A DNA stretch of 43,044 bases from Halobacteriales archaeon QS_4_69_31 (GTDB taxonomy: Archaea; Halobacteriota; Halobacteria; Halobacteriales; Haloarculaceae). Every line of letters begins with the position of its first letter. Position 1 is the stretch's first letter. This document shows positions 17,540 through 24,880 of the stretch, piece by piece. Under the pieces are notes generated by a model that was not told the origin of the DNA, did not search any database, and saw nothing but the letters and a program-made list of their open reading frames with translations. Both the position numbers and the translations under genes were made by a program. The DNA lies in contig PXRP01000043.1 of assembly GCA_003021655.1 (NCBI GenBank), positions 1-43,044 of the forward strand. The letters run 5' to 3'.

Positions 17540-18610
17540 ATGGCACACGCGACCCAGGAGTACGGCGACTGGCCGCTCAGGCGGCTGATGACGGAGGCCG
17601 TCGGCTCCGGACACAAGTCCGCCGAGGACATGGACCGCGAGCAGGCCCGCGAGGCGATGCAGCGCATCCTCGACGCGGAACCCGACCACACGACGCTGGG
17701 TGCGTTCTGGCTGGCCAACCGCTGGAAGCGAAACACCCCCGAGGAACTGGCCGCGTTCACCGACGTGATGCGCGAGGAGAGCACGCTGACCGCCGCGCCG
17801 GCGGCCGACCCGGTCGACTGCGGGGCCAACTACGACGGCAAGGGCCGCACGGCCATCCTCGGCGTCGCCGCGGGCGTCGTCGCCGCCGCCGCTGGCACGC
17901 CCGTCGTCGTCCACTCGGGCGACCGCGTCCCCACCCAGAAACAGGACGCCTACAAGCACGTCCTCGACGAACTCGGCGTCCGGACGGAACTGGACCCCGG
18001 CGAGAGCGCCGACATGGTCGACGAGGTGGGCTTTGGCTACTACTACCAGCCCCGGTTCAACCCCGGTATCCAGGCCCTCTGGGAACGCCGGAACCAGATG
18101 GGCGTGCGGACGTTCGTCAACACTGTCGAGACGCTCGCCAACCCCGCAGACGCCGACGTCCACCTGGGCTCGTTCTATCACCTGCCTTTCGCCATCCGGA
18201 TGGTCGACACGCTTCGGGCCTGCGAGAGCCAGTCCGTCGACCGGGCGCTGTTCTTCCAGGGGATGGAAGGCTACGACGACGTCCGCCCGGGGACGACCGT
18301 CGTCGCCGAGTGGTCCCGCGGCGACGAGGACGTCTCTGACTTCGAGATCGAGACCGCCGACTACGGTATGGACTTCGAGAGCGAGGACCTCGGGGTCGAG
18401 GACGTGGCCGCCGAGTCGGCCGCGGTCACCGAGGCCGTGCTCACGGGCGAGCGCGACGACGAGTTCGCCGACGCCGTCGCGCTCAACGCCGCGCTGCGGC
18501 TGTACGCCTGCGAGGACGTCGACTCTATCGAGGACGGACTCGCGACGGCCCGGGCGGTACTCGACGACGGCAGCGCCGCCGAGACGCTCGACGCGCTCCA
18601 GTCGTTCTGA
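17540..18610 (+). CDS. TrpD-like glycosyl transferase family protein, non-canonical
   Basis: A 356-residue protein with the anthranilate phosphoribosyltransferase fold: an N-terminal helical bundle (LRRLMTEAVGSGHKSAEDMD, AFWLANRWKRNTPEELAAFT) and an alpha/beta core. Two key TrpD motifs are altered. The PRPP-binding GTGGD loop is replaced by DCGANYDGKGRT (residues 93-104) and KHGNR by VHSGDRVPTQ (124-133). Bacterial relatives such as YbiB/TrpD2 with lost motifs bind nucleic acid and do not act in tryptophan synthesis, so the automatic label is doubtful. There are no trp genes nearby. ATG 17540 is chosen because homology begins there; the longer upstream frame is antisense to the decarboxylase gene. 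GTTTAGG about 27 bp before the start may be its TATA element. Confidence 0.8.
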   Translation: MAHATQEYGDWPLRRLMTEAVGSGHKSAEDMDREQAREAMQRILDAEPDHTTLGAFWLANRWKRNTPEELAAFTDVMREESTLTAAPAADPVDCGANYDGKGRTAILGVAAGVVAAAAGTPVVVHSGDRVPTQKQDAYKHVLDELGVRTELDPGESADMVDEVGFGYYYQPRFNPGIQALWERRNQMGVRTFVNTVETLANPADADVHLGSFYHLPFAIRMVDTLRACESQSVDRALFFQGMEGYDDVRPGTTVVAEWSRGDEDVSDFEIETADYGMDFESEDLGVEDVAAESAAVTEAVLTGERDDEFADAVALNAALRLYACEDVDSIEDGLATARAVLDDGSAAETLDALQSF

Positions 18611-18686
18611 GCGTCCGCCGGCGCGGTCTCGGCGCAATTCCGACGCGCTGGAGCCGTTCTACGCGCCCGCCGGCGCAGTCTCGGCG
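18590..18686. repeat. Tandem duplication of the trpD-like gene's 3' end
   Basis: A 45-bp segment at 18590-18634, which covers the last seven codons and the TGA of the trpD-like gene, is repeated at 18642-18686 with 38 of 45 positions identical (period 52). The second copy begins GACGCGCTGGAGCCGTTCTA and has lost the stop. It is not translated from the gene's frame. Confidence 0.75.
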
Positions 18687-18796
18687 GGACCCCGGCGCGA
18701 CCTCGGCAGGACCTGGCGCACGCGCCCGTGCCGACCCGGCGCGGTCGTGGCGGCCAGACCACCAGGGTTTTTCCAGCCCCGCTCCTGGGTGCGCAC

Positions 18797-19345
18797 ATGG
18801 GCGACCTGACAGCGACGTTGCACACGTCAGAGGGCGACATCGCGGTGCGACTGTTCGAGGAGCGCGCACCGCGGACCGTCGAGAACTTCGTCGGTCTGGC
18901 GACGGGGGCCGACGACTCCGAGAGCGCGACCATCGGACCGGGGACGGGTGCCTGGGAGGACCCCGAATCGGGGGACAAGCGGGTCGACCCGCTGTACTCG
19001 GACATCGAGTTCCACCGCGTCATCGAGGACTTCATGATCCAGACCGGCGACCCCACCGGGACCGGCCGCGGCGGCCCGGGCTACACCTTCGACGACGAGT
19101 TCCACCCCGAGTTGCGCCACGACTCGGCGGGGACGCTCTCGATGGCCAACCGCGGCCCCGACACCAACGGCTCGCAGTTTTTCGTCACGCTGGACGCCCA
19201 GCCACACCTCGACGACAAACACGCCGTCTTCGGCGAGGTCGTCGACGGGATGGACGTCGTCGAGGCCATCGGCAACGTCGAGACCGACCCCAGCGACCGC
19301 CCAATCGAGACGGTGCTTCTCGAATCGGTCGCCGTCCACGACTGA
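18797..19345 (+). CDS. Peptidyl-prolyl cis-trans isomerase (cyclophilin)
   Basis: A 182-residue single-domain cyclophilin that catalyses isomerisation of X-Pro peptide bonds. Recognisable pieces are LHTSEGDIAVRLFEERAP, the active-site strand IEFHRVIEDFMIQTGDPTGT, GTLSMANRGPDTNGSQFFVT, and HLDDKHAVFGEVVDGMDVVE. An acidic insertion of about 20 residues (ATIGPGTGAWEDPESGDKRV) precedes the FHRV strand, as in other haloarchaeal cyclophilins. It has no signal sequence and is probably cytoplasmic. ATG 18797 is chosen: it gives a clean N-terminus, and GGTTTTTCC at 18765-18773 is about 25-30 bp upstream. The gene is monocistronic. Confidence 0.93.
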   Translation: MGDLTATLHTSEGDIAVRLFEERAPRTVENFVGLATGADDSESATIGPGTGAWEDPESGDKRVDPLYSDIEFHRVIEDFMIQTGDPTGTGRGGPGYTFDDEFHPELRHDSAGTLSMANRGPDTNGSQFFVTLDAQPHLDDKHAVFGEVVDGMDVVEAIGNVETDPSDRPIETVLLESVAVHD

Positions 19346-19372
19346 CCGCGGCCGGCGACCGGCGCCGCGCCG

Positions 19373-19891
19373 CTACACCAGCCGCACCGTAGTGTGGGCG
19401 GCGAGGCCCTTCTTCTCCGCGTCGTCGACGTTGAGCGTCGCGGCGATGGTGTACTCGCCGGGACCGGCCCGTTCCCACTCGTCGTCGGAGAGCCTGAACG
19501 AACCGTGCCAGCGCTTGCGGAACTGCTTGCGCTCGCCGCGGCCGAACTCGAACCCGACGGTCCCCCCGGCCGGGTCCCGGGCCGGGACGTGCGAGGCGTC
19601 GGTCAGGCCGTCCACGCTCCAGGTCCAGAACCGCCGTGACCTGACCTCCAGCGACACCGGGAACGGCAGCACGTTCTTCATCGTGACGGTAAAGGGGACC
19701 GCCTCGTCGGCCGGATACTTCGCTCTCGGCGTCGAGACGTCGACCGAGATGGCCCACTGGCGCACCCGCTGCGGGACGAGCCTGCGGGTCACCGCCCCGG
19801 CGTCGACCGAGCCGAAGGTCCGGGGCGTGACCTCGTCGTCCCCGTCGGACGAGCGCCCGTCACGACCGCCCGCCCCGCGAGTCCGCCGCAT
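19373..19891 (-). CDS. Conserved haloarchaeal protein with beta-sandwich-like domain
   Basis: A 172-residue protein with a basic/acidic N-terminal tail and, from about residue 46, a beta-rich domain: QWAISVDVSTPRAKYPADEA, PFTVTMKNVLPFPVSLEV, then FRKRWHGSFRLSDDEWERAG, GEYTIAATLNVDDAEKKGLA. The pattern 'tp...y..ge.v..tvt..N..pfpv' resembles BsuPI-like/Ig-like domains. Function is unknown. It lacks a signal, so it is probably cytoplasmic. ATG 19891 is preferred over GTG 19909 because GCTTTAGCC at 19914-19922 on the minus strand would be 23-31 bp upstream. It converges with the cyclophilin gene. Confidence 0.7.
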   Translation of the reverse strand: MRRTRGAGGRDGRSSDGDDEVTPRTFGSVDAGAVTRRLVPQRVRQWAISVDVSTPRAKYPADEAVPFTVTMKNVLPFPVSLEVRSRRFWTWSVDGLTDASHVPARDPAGGTVGFEFGRGERKQFRKRWHGSFRLSDDEWERAGPGEYTIAATLNVDDAEKKGLAAHTTVRLV

Positions 19892-19949
19892 TGCCGAGAC
19901 CACGACCACGAGGGGCTAAAGCGTTTCGCGGGCGATCCGGCGAGCGGAC

Positions 19950-20090
19950 CCCGACAGCCGTCTCCCCGACGGTGGGACGCCCGACAGCGGAGGCCGCGCC
20001 GGGGACCGCCCGGCGGCCGAACCCCCGACGGGGGACCCCGAACGTCGAAAACCGCGTCGGGGAACGCGACGAGAGAGCTCCCGACGGGAG
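19950..20090. repeat. Cluster of short CCC-GAC-GGG hairpins in an intergenic region
   Basis: Between the promoter of the gene at 19373 and the inverted repeat at 20104 there are three short palindromes built on the same core: CTCCCCGACGGTGGGA (about 19961), CCCCCGACGGGGG (about 20023) and CTCCCGACGGGAG (20079-20091). Each folds into a stem closed by a GAC loop. They may act as transcription or processing signals or be a repeated sequence family. No gene that I can support lies here. Confidence 0.5.
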
Positions 20091-20103
20091 GCCGTGGGGA
20101 GTC

Positions 20104-20213
20104 ATACTATCGAACACAAGTACGTGAATATGCTCGTCAACGTTCGGGGACATGCATCTCGAAGACCCGGAAACAGTCATCGGAGCGGTGGCATCACTTG
20201 TGTCCGACAGTAT
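20104..20213. mobile_element. Candidate MITE: 18-bp terminal inverted repeats
   Basis: ATACTATCGAACACAAGT at 20104-20121 is matched on the opposite strand by ACTTGTGTCCGACAGTAT at 20196-20213, with 16 of 18 positions complementary and 74 bp between. The 110-bp unit has the size and end structure of a miniature inverted-repeat element. The right arm ends on the first base of the oppF-like stop codon (20213-20215). An AGTC lies next to the left arm and another one base beyond the right arm, which might be a target duplication but is weak. The interior has no convincing gene. Confidence 0.45.
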
Positions 20214-21565
20214 CAGTCGTCGTCGGCGGCGAGTTCGGCGGACGCGATCTCGTCGCTGTGGCGGATGCACGCCGACTGGTGGCCGTCGCCGTGGTCGGTG
20301 TAGTCCGGTGTCGTCTCCTCGCATGGCGTCGAGAACGTCGAATCGAGCAGTTCGGCGGCGTCCTCGATGTCGCCGTCGACGAGTTTGTCCAGCGCCTCCG
20401 ACAGCGCCCGGTCGGCCTCGGGGTCCGACAGCCGGTCCGGGAGGTCGAACTCCGTCCTGATCTCGGCGGTGACCGCCTCGTCGGAAACCCCGTCGCCGTC
20501 CCCGCTTTCGGCGGCCAGGGCGTTCTCCCGGAGCGTCTCGACGTCGATCTGCCCGCCCTTGACCCGGTACCGGAGGTCGATCAGCCCCCGCCAGACCGAC
20601 TGCTCTACGTCCAGCCCCTCGGGCTGAACGACCCTGTGACAGCGCGTGTGGAACCGACAGCCCGAGGGCGGGTTCACCGGGTCCGGGACGGTCCCCGTCA
20701 GTTCGATCCCCTCGGCGCGGGTCCGCGGGTCCGGCGTCGGGATCGACGACAGCAACGCCTCCGTGTAGGGGTGCTGGGGGTTCGTGAACACCGCCTCGGT
20801 GTCGCCGATCTCGACTATCTCCCCGAGGTACATGACCGCGACGCGGTCACACACCTTCCGTATGACCGACATGTCGTGGCTGATAAGCAGCAACGAGAGG
20901 CCGAACTCCGCCTGGAGGTCACTGATGAGCGAGAGGATCTCCGCCTGGACGGAGACGTCCAGCGCCGAGACCGGTTCGTCGGCGACGAGGAGTTCGGGGT
21001 TGAGCACGAGCGCCCGCGCCAGGGCGATCCGCTGTTTCTGGCCGCCGGAGAACTCGTGGGGGTAGCGGTCGTAGTCCTCGGCCGAGAGGCCCACCCGTTC
21101 GAGCAGGTCCTCGACGATCGCCCGCCGGCGGTGTTTGTCGGTCATGCCGTGGACGAGCAGCATCTCCGCGACGGAACTCCCGACGCTCATCCGCGGGTCG
21201 AAACTCGACGAGGGGTCCTGGAACACCATCTGGACGTCCCGGCGGAACGCTTTCAGTTCCTGCTTGTCGAATTTCGTGACGTCGTTGGGGTGGGTCCCGT
21301 CGCTGTTTCGCTCCTTGTCCTCGCGGCCGCCGCCGTTGAAGACCACCTCGCCGTCCGTGGGGTCTTCGAGACGGACTATCGACGTGGCGGCCGTCGACTT
21401 CCCACAGCCCGATTCGCCGACGAGGCCGACCGTCTCCCCGCGGTAGATGTCGAAGCTGATCCCGTCGACGGCCTTCGCGGCCCCGACCTGGCGCGAGAGG
21501 ATCCCCTGTCGTATCGGGTAGTGTTTCTTGAGGGTCCGCACCGACAGGAGCGGCTGTTCAGTCAT
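20213..21565 (-). CDS. Oligopeptide/dipeptide ABC transporter ATPase (OppF/DppF-like)
   Basis: A 450-residue ABC ATPase. Walker A is GESGCGKST, the Q-loop region MVFQDPSSSFDPR, signature [15 protein letters not shown], Walker B LLVADEPVSALD and the switch His in LLISHDMSV. The C-terminal oligo_HPY domain has Cys-rich segments (SGCRFHTRCH and, after about 100 residues, PCEETTPDY and HQSACIRH). These are split by an acidic insertion containing WRGLIDLRYRVKGGQIDVET, longer than in bacterial OppF but familiar in haloarchaea. It powers peptide uptake with the partner ATPase. ATG 21565 overlaps the upstream ATPase gene by 8 bp. It is the last gene of the operon and ends against the candidate MITE. 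Confidence 0.9.
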   Translation of the reverse strand: MTEQPLLSVRTLKKHYPIRQGILSRQVGAAKAVDGISFDIYRGETVGLVGESGCGKSTAATSIVRLEDPTDGEVVFNGGGREDKERNSDGTHPNDVTKFDKQELKAFRRDVQMVFQDPSSSFDPRMSVGSSVAEMLLVHGMTDKHRRRAIVEDLLERVGLSAEDYDRYPHEFSGGQKQRIALARALVLNPELLVADEPVSALDVSVQAEILSLISDLQAEFGLSLLLISHDMSVIRKVCDRVAVMYLGEIVEIGDTEAVFTNPQHPYTEALLSSIPTPDPRTRAEGIELTGTVPDPVNPPSGCRFHTRCHRVVQPEGLDVEQSVWRGLIDLRYRVKGGQIDVETLRENALAAESGDGDGVSDEAVTAEIRTEFDLPDRLSDPEADRALSEALDKLVDGDIEDAAELLDSTFSTPCEETTPDYTDHGDGHQSACIRHSDEIASAELAADDD

Positions 21566-22601
21566 CGCTGACCCCCGCGTCGCCGGCCGAGCCCTCCGCT
21601 TCCAGGCTCTCGTCCCTGACGACGGCGCTGTCGTACCCCTGCTGGTAGTAGACACACGATACCTCGTGGTCGCGGGTCAACTCGACCATCTCGGGCTGGT
21701 CGCCGATCTCACACTCGCCGACCGCGTGTTCACACCGGGGTGCGAACCGACAGCCATCCGGCAGGTCCGTCGGGTCCGGCAACCGCCCGGGGATGCCGTC
21801 CGTCTCCTCGCCCTTGTTCGGGAGACACCGCATCAGCGCCTGCGTGTACGGGTGGGCCGGCCGCTCGAAGATGTCGAAGACGCCGCCCCGCTCCATCACC
21901 TTGCCCGCGTACATCACGACGATCCGGTCGGCGACCTCGGCGACGACGCCCAGGTCGTGGGTGACCAGCAGGATGCCCATGCCGTACTCCTCCTGGAGGT
22001 CGTCGAGCAGGCGGAGGATCTGGGCCTGGACCGTCACGTCCAGGGCCGTGGTCGGTTCGTCGGCGATCAGCAGGTCGGGGTTGCCCACCAGCGCCATCGC
22101 GATCATCACGCGCTGTTTCTGGCCGCCGGAGAACTCGTGGGGGTAGTCGTCGAAGCGGGCGCTCGCGTTGGCGATGCCGACCCTGTCGAGCAACTCCACC
22201 GCGCGGGCCCGGGCCTCGTCGTCGGGGACGTCCTGGTGGGCCTGGAGCGCCTCGACGATCTGCCAGCCGACCGAGAAACAGTGGTTCATCGCCTCCTGGG
22301 GGTTCTGGAAGATGTGGGCGATGTTGTTCCCCCGGACCGAGCGGAGTTCGTCGTCGCTCATCGACAGCAGGTCCCGGCCGTTGAGGCGGGCCGTCCCCTT
22401 GATGGTCCCGGGCGGGGTGTCGACCAGCCGGGTGACCGACTCGGTCGCGACCGTCTTGCCCGAGCCGGACTCGCCGACGATACAGACGGTCTCGCCTTTC
22501 TCGACCGTGAAGCCGACGCCGTCGACGGCAACGAGTTCGCCCGCGTCGGTCCTGAATGTCGTCCGGAGGTTCTCGACTTCGAGGAGCGGACGCCCGCTCA
22601 T
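21558..22601 (-). CDS. Oligopeptide/dipeptide ABC transporter ATPase (OppD/DppD-like)
   Basis: A 347-residue ABC ATPase. The nucleotide-binding domain has Walker [11 protein letters not shown]-loop [11 protein letters not shown], signature [17 protein letters not shown], Walker [13 protein letters not shown] and H-loop LLVTHDLGV. The C-terminal oligo_HPY segment carries four cysteines in [17 protein letters not shown] and SCVYY, a layout that holds an iron-sulfur cluster in some Opp/Dpp ATPases. The Lys-Thr of Walker A is intact, so it should hydrolyse ATP. It pairs with the OppF-like ATPase. Its start overlaps the end of the OppC-like permease gene by 4 bp (ATGA), and its end overlaps the next start, which shows tight translational coupling. 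Substrate is unknown. Confidence 0.9.
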   Translation of the reverse strand: MSGRPLLEVENLRTTFRTDAGELVAVDGVGFTVEKGETVCIVGESGSGKTVATESVTRLVDTPPGTIKGTARLNGRDLLSMSDDELRSVRGNNIAHIFQNPQEAMNHCFSVGWQIVEALQAHQDVPDDEARARAVELLDRVGIANASARFDDYPHEFSGGQKQRVMIAMALVGNPDLLIADEPTTALDVTVQAQILRLLDDLQEEYGMGILLVTHDLGVVAEVADRIVVMYAGKVMERGGVFDIFERPAHPYTQALMRCLPNKGEETDGIPGRLPDPTDLPDGCRFAPRCEHAVGECEIGDQPEMVELTRDHEVSCVYYQQGYDSAVVRDESLEAEGSAGDAGVSDD

Positions 22602-23785
22602 CGTTCGGCCTCCGCCGCCGCTTCGGGGTTCAGCGCGTCCAGCAGCGCGTCCCCGACGAAGTTGAACGCCAGGATCGTCAGAAAGAGCATGAGCCCGGGC
22701 GCGAGGACGATCCACGGTGCGAACGCCAGCGCGTCGCGCCCGGCGGCGATCAGCTGGCCCCACGAGGCGACCGTCGGGTCACCGAGCCCCAGGAACGACA
22801 GCTGGGCCTCCGCCAGGAGGAACCCGGGGATGAGCAGCGTCGTGTCGGTGATGATGCTGCTCGCGGTGTTGGGGACCATGTGACGCCGGACCACGCGGAA
22901 CGAACTCGCGCCGCTCACCTTCACGGCCTTGATGTACTCCTCCTCGGTGACCGACAGGGCCTTGCTGCGGACGTACCGTGCCATCCCCTCCCAGGAGAAG
23001 ATACCCAGCAGGAGGATCAACAGCCACAGCCCGCCGCCGAACGTGTAGATGATGAGCAGGTAGAACACGAGCGTCGGGAACGACGCCTGGATGTCGACGT
23101 ACCGCATCAGGATCTCGTCGACCCAGCCGCCGGCGTAGGCGCTGACGGTCCCGAAGGTCGTGCCGAACAACACGGCGATGAACGTCGCGATGAAGCCGAT
23201 CTTCATGCTGATGGTCATCCCGTGGACGATGCCGGCGAACACGCCCTTTCCGGCGCGGGTCGTCCCGAGCGGGTACTGCCAGGTACCGAAACACCTGCCG
23301 TTGGCGGTCTCGCCGAGGCAGGTCCCGGCATTGGCCGTGTCGACTGAGAGATACATCGGCGGCTGGTAGCTGTGGAGGACGCTCTGTTCGGGGGCCGCCA
23401 CGAACAGCGGCCCGATAAGGCCGACCACGAACACGAACGCGATCCAGCCCAGACTCACGACCGCCGGCCGGTTGCGCTTGAACTCCTTCCAGTAGTACCG
23501 CGTCATCCGCGGGTTCTGGTAGAGCGGCAACGCGACGTAGAAGACGAACAACAGGATCGTGAACGCGAACAGGTAGTCGAGCCCCGGGACGTCGAAGTCC
23601 CAGCCGAGGGCGTCGAACGTCGGCGTCCGCTTGTCCAGTACCTGCCAGTCGTACACCGCCAGCCCGACCAGCGGGATGGTCGTCGCCAACAGCCCCTTCG
23701 CGTTCACCGTCAGGGAGAACCCGCTCGACTCGGTGACCTCGTCCCAGTCGACCTGGTCGAACCGGTCCGGTCGTTGCGTTGCCAT
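22598..23785 (-). CDS. Oligopeptide/dipeptide ABC transporter permease (OppC/DppC-like)
   Basis: A 395-residue inner-membrane permease. The N-terminal about 130 residues include two hydrophobic segments (LLATTIPLVGLAVYDW and YLFAFTILLFVFYVALPLYQ) not normally part of bacterial OppC, then the usual core: an N-terminal helix near VVSLGWIAFVFVVGLIGPLF, a periplasmic-type loop with HSYQPPMYLSVDT, and five or so helices. The EAA loop that contacts the ATPases is EEEYIKAVKVSGASSFRVVR. It forms the channel with the OppB-like protein. Its stop overlaps the OppD-like ATPase start and it lies 2 bp after the OppB-like gene. The N-terminal extension is a haloarchaeal feature and its role is unknown. Confidence 0.88.
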   Translation of the reverse strand: MATQRPDRFDQVDWDEVTESSGFSLTVNAKGLLATTIPLVGLAVYDWQVLDKRTPTFDALGWDFDVPGLDYLFAFTILLFVFYVALPLYQNPRMTRYYWKEFKRNRPAVVSLGWIAFVFVVGLIGPLFVAAPEQSVLHSYQPPMYLSVDTANAGTCLGETANGRCFGTWQYPLGTTRAGKGVFAGIVHGMTISMKIGFIATFIAVLFGTTFGTVSAYAGGWVDEILMRYVDIQASFPTLVFYLLIIYTFGGGLWLLILLLGIFSWEGMARYVRSKALSVTEEEYIKAVKVSGASSFRVVRRHMVPNTASSIITDTTLLIPGFLLAEAQLSFLGLGDPTVASWGQLIAAGRDALAFAPWIVLAPGLMLFLTILAFNFVGDALLDALNPEAAAEAER

Positions 23786-23787
23786 AG

Positions 23788-24762
23788 TTATCTATCCTCG
23801 TATCCGATCCGCGGGTCCAGCACGGTGTAGGTGATGTCCTGGAGGAGGTTCCCGATGACGCCGACGAACACGAACACCAGCGTCGTCCCCAACACGAGAC
23901 TGGTATCCTGCGCGATCACCGACTCGAACAGCACCCGGCCCAGTCCCGGGATGGAGAACACGACCTCGACGAGCAGCGACGACCCGGCGAACAGCAACAG
24001 CAACTGGCCCACCATCGTCGTCGACAGCGGGACCATCGTCGGCCGCAGGATGTGCAACGCGTACGCTCGCAGCGGCGAGACACCCTTCGCCCTGGCCGTC
24101 TTCACGAAGTCCGCGTTCATGTACTCCGAGGACTCGTTGCGCGAGACACGCATGATCCCGCCGATCGAGCCCGTCACGAGGACGAACACCGGGAGTATCA
24201 GCTGCCTCGCGTTCTCGAGGCTGAACACCGCCACGTTGGTGTTGTAGATCACCGGCACCCACTCCAGCCAGATGCCGAACACCAGCAGGAGGATGATCCC
24301 GAAAAAGAAGTTCGGGATAGAGAAACCGAAGAAGGCAAACCCCGTCGCGGCGTGGTCGCGCCAGCTGTACTTGTTGGCCGAGGAGTACAGCCCGACTATC
24401 GGGCCGATCGTCACCGTCAGTATTGTCCAGGGTATCGAGTACTGGGCCGTGTAGTACAGCGACGAGAGGATCGCCTCCGTGACCGGCTGGCTACGCATCG
24501 TCGACCACCCCCAGTTGAGGGTGAAGATACCGACGACGTAGTCGATGTACCGGACGTGTATCGGTTTGTCGAGCCCGCGTAACTGCCTCGCCTGTTCTCT
24601 CGCCTCCTGGGGGTTGTCCCCTTGGAGCGCCGCCTGCGTCGCCGCCTGCTGGACCTGCGGGTTAGGGGACAGCGCCAGCAGCAGGAAGGTGAGCGAGACG
24701 ATGATGAACGCTACTGCGGCCGCCCACGCGACGCGTGCTGTGATATATCGTCCGAGTCCCAT
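23788..24762 (-). CDS. Oligopeptide/dipeptide ABC transporter permease (OppB/DppB-like)
   Basis: A 324-residue permease with the OppB layout: a first helix (AAAVAFIIVSLTFLLLALSP), a long extracytoplasmic loop, and five further helices including TGFAFFGFSIPNFFFGIILL and LPVFVLVTGSIGGIMRVSRN. The EAA loop is SEYMNADFVKTARAKGVSPL, which docks to the ATPases. Together with the OppC-like permease it forms the pore. ATG 24762 (MGLGRYITARV) is chosen over an upstream in-frame start. The gene is separated from the binding-protein gene by 118 bp that contain a TATA-like element and a perfect hairpin, so the permease-ATPase genes may be expressed at a different level from the binding protein. Confidence 0.9.
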   Translation of the reverse strand: MGLGRYITARVAWAAAVAFIIVSLTFLLLALSPNPQVQQAATQAALQGDNPQEAREQARQLRGLDKPIHVRYIDYVVGIFTLNWGWSTMRSQPVTEAILSSLYYTAQYSIPWTILTVTIGPIVGLYSSANKYSWRDHAATGFAFFGFSIPNFFFGIILLLVFGIWLEWVPVIYNTNVAVFSLENARQLILPVFVLVTGSIGGIMRVSRNESSEYMNADFVKTARAKGVSPLRAYALHILRPTMVPLSTTMVGQLLLLFAGSSLLVEVVFSIPGLGRVLFESVIAQDTSLVLGTTLVFVFVGVIGNLLQDITYTVLDPRIGYEDR

Positions 24763-24772
24763 AGTCTGGTAG

Positions 24773-24792
24773 GTGGACCCTCCGGGGTCCAC
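24773..24792. promoter_or_regulatory. Perfect 8-bp hairpin upstream of the OppB-like gene
   Basis: GTGGACCC (24773-24780), TCCG loop, GGGTCCAC (24785-24792). It lies between the OppB-like start codon (24762) and a TATA-like CAGTATAATACCG on the minus strand at 24793-24805. From that spacing it would overlap the transcription start or form a 5' UTR stem-loop. Confidence 0.55.
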
Positions 24793-24805
24793 GGTATTAT
24801 ACTGA
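24793..24805 (-). promoter_or_regulatory. Candidate internal TATA box of the permease-ATPase genes
   Basis: CAGTATAATACCG on the minus strand, 31-43 bp before the ATG at 24762. It would give the four downstream genes a promoter of their own in addition to the one before the binding protein. Confidence 0.5.
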
Positions 24806-24880
24806 TCGTCCGGTCACCACGTGTCCCGGGCAGCGGCTATCGGCGGGGTCGGGGACCCCGCTCGCGCCGCCACGGACCGC

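Noticed and set aside
20152..20460. ORF starting MHLEDPETVIGAVASLVSDS inside the candidate MITE
   Set aside because: The first 20 codons look protein-like but the frame then runs into Arg-rich antisense of the oppF-like gene, with no promoter or homology.
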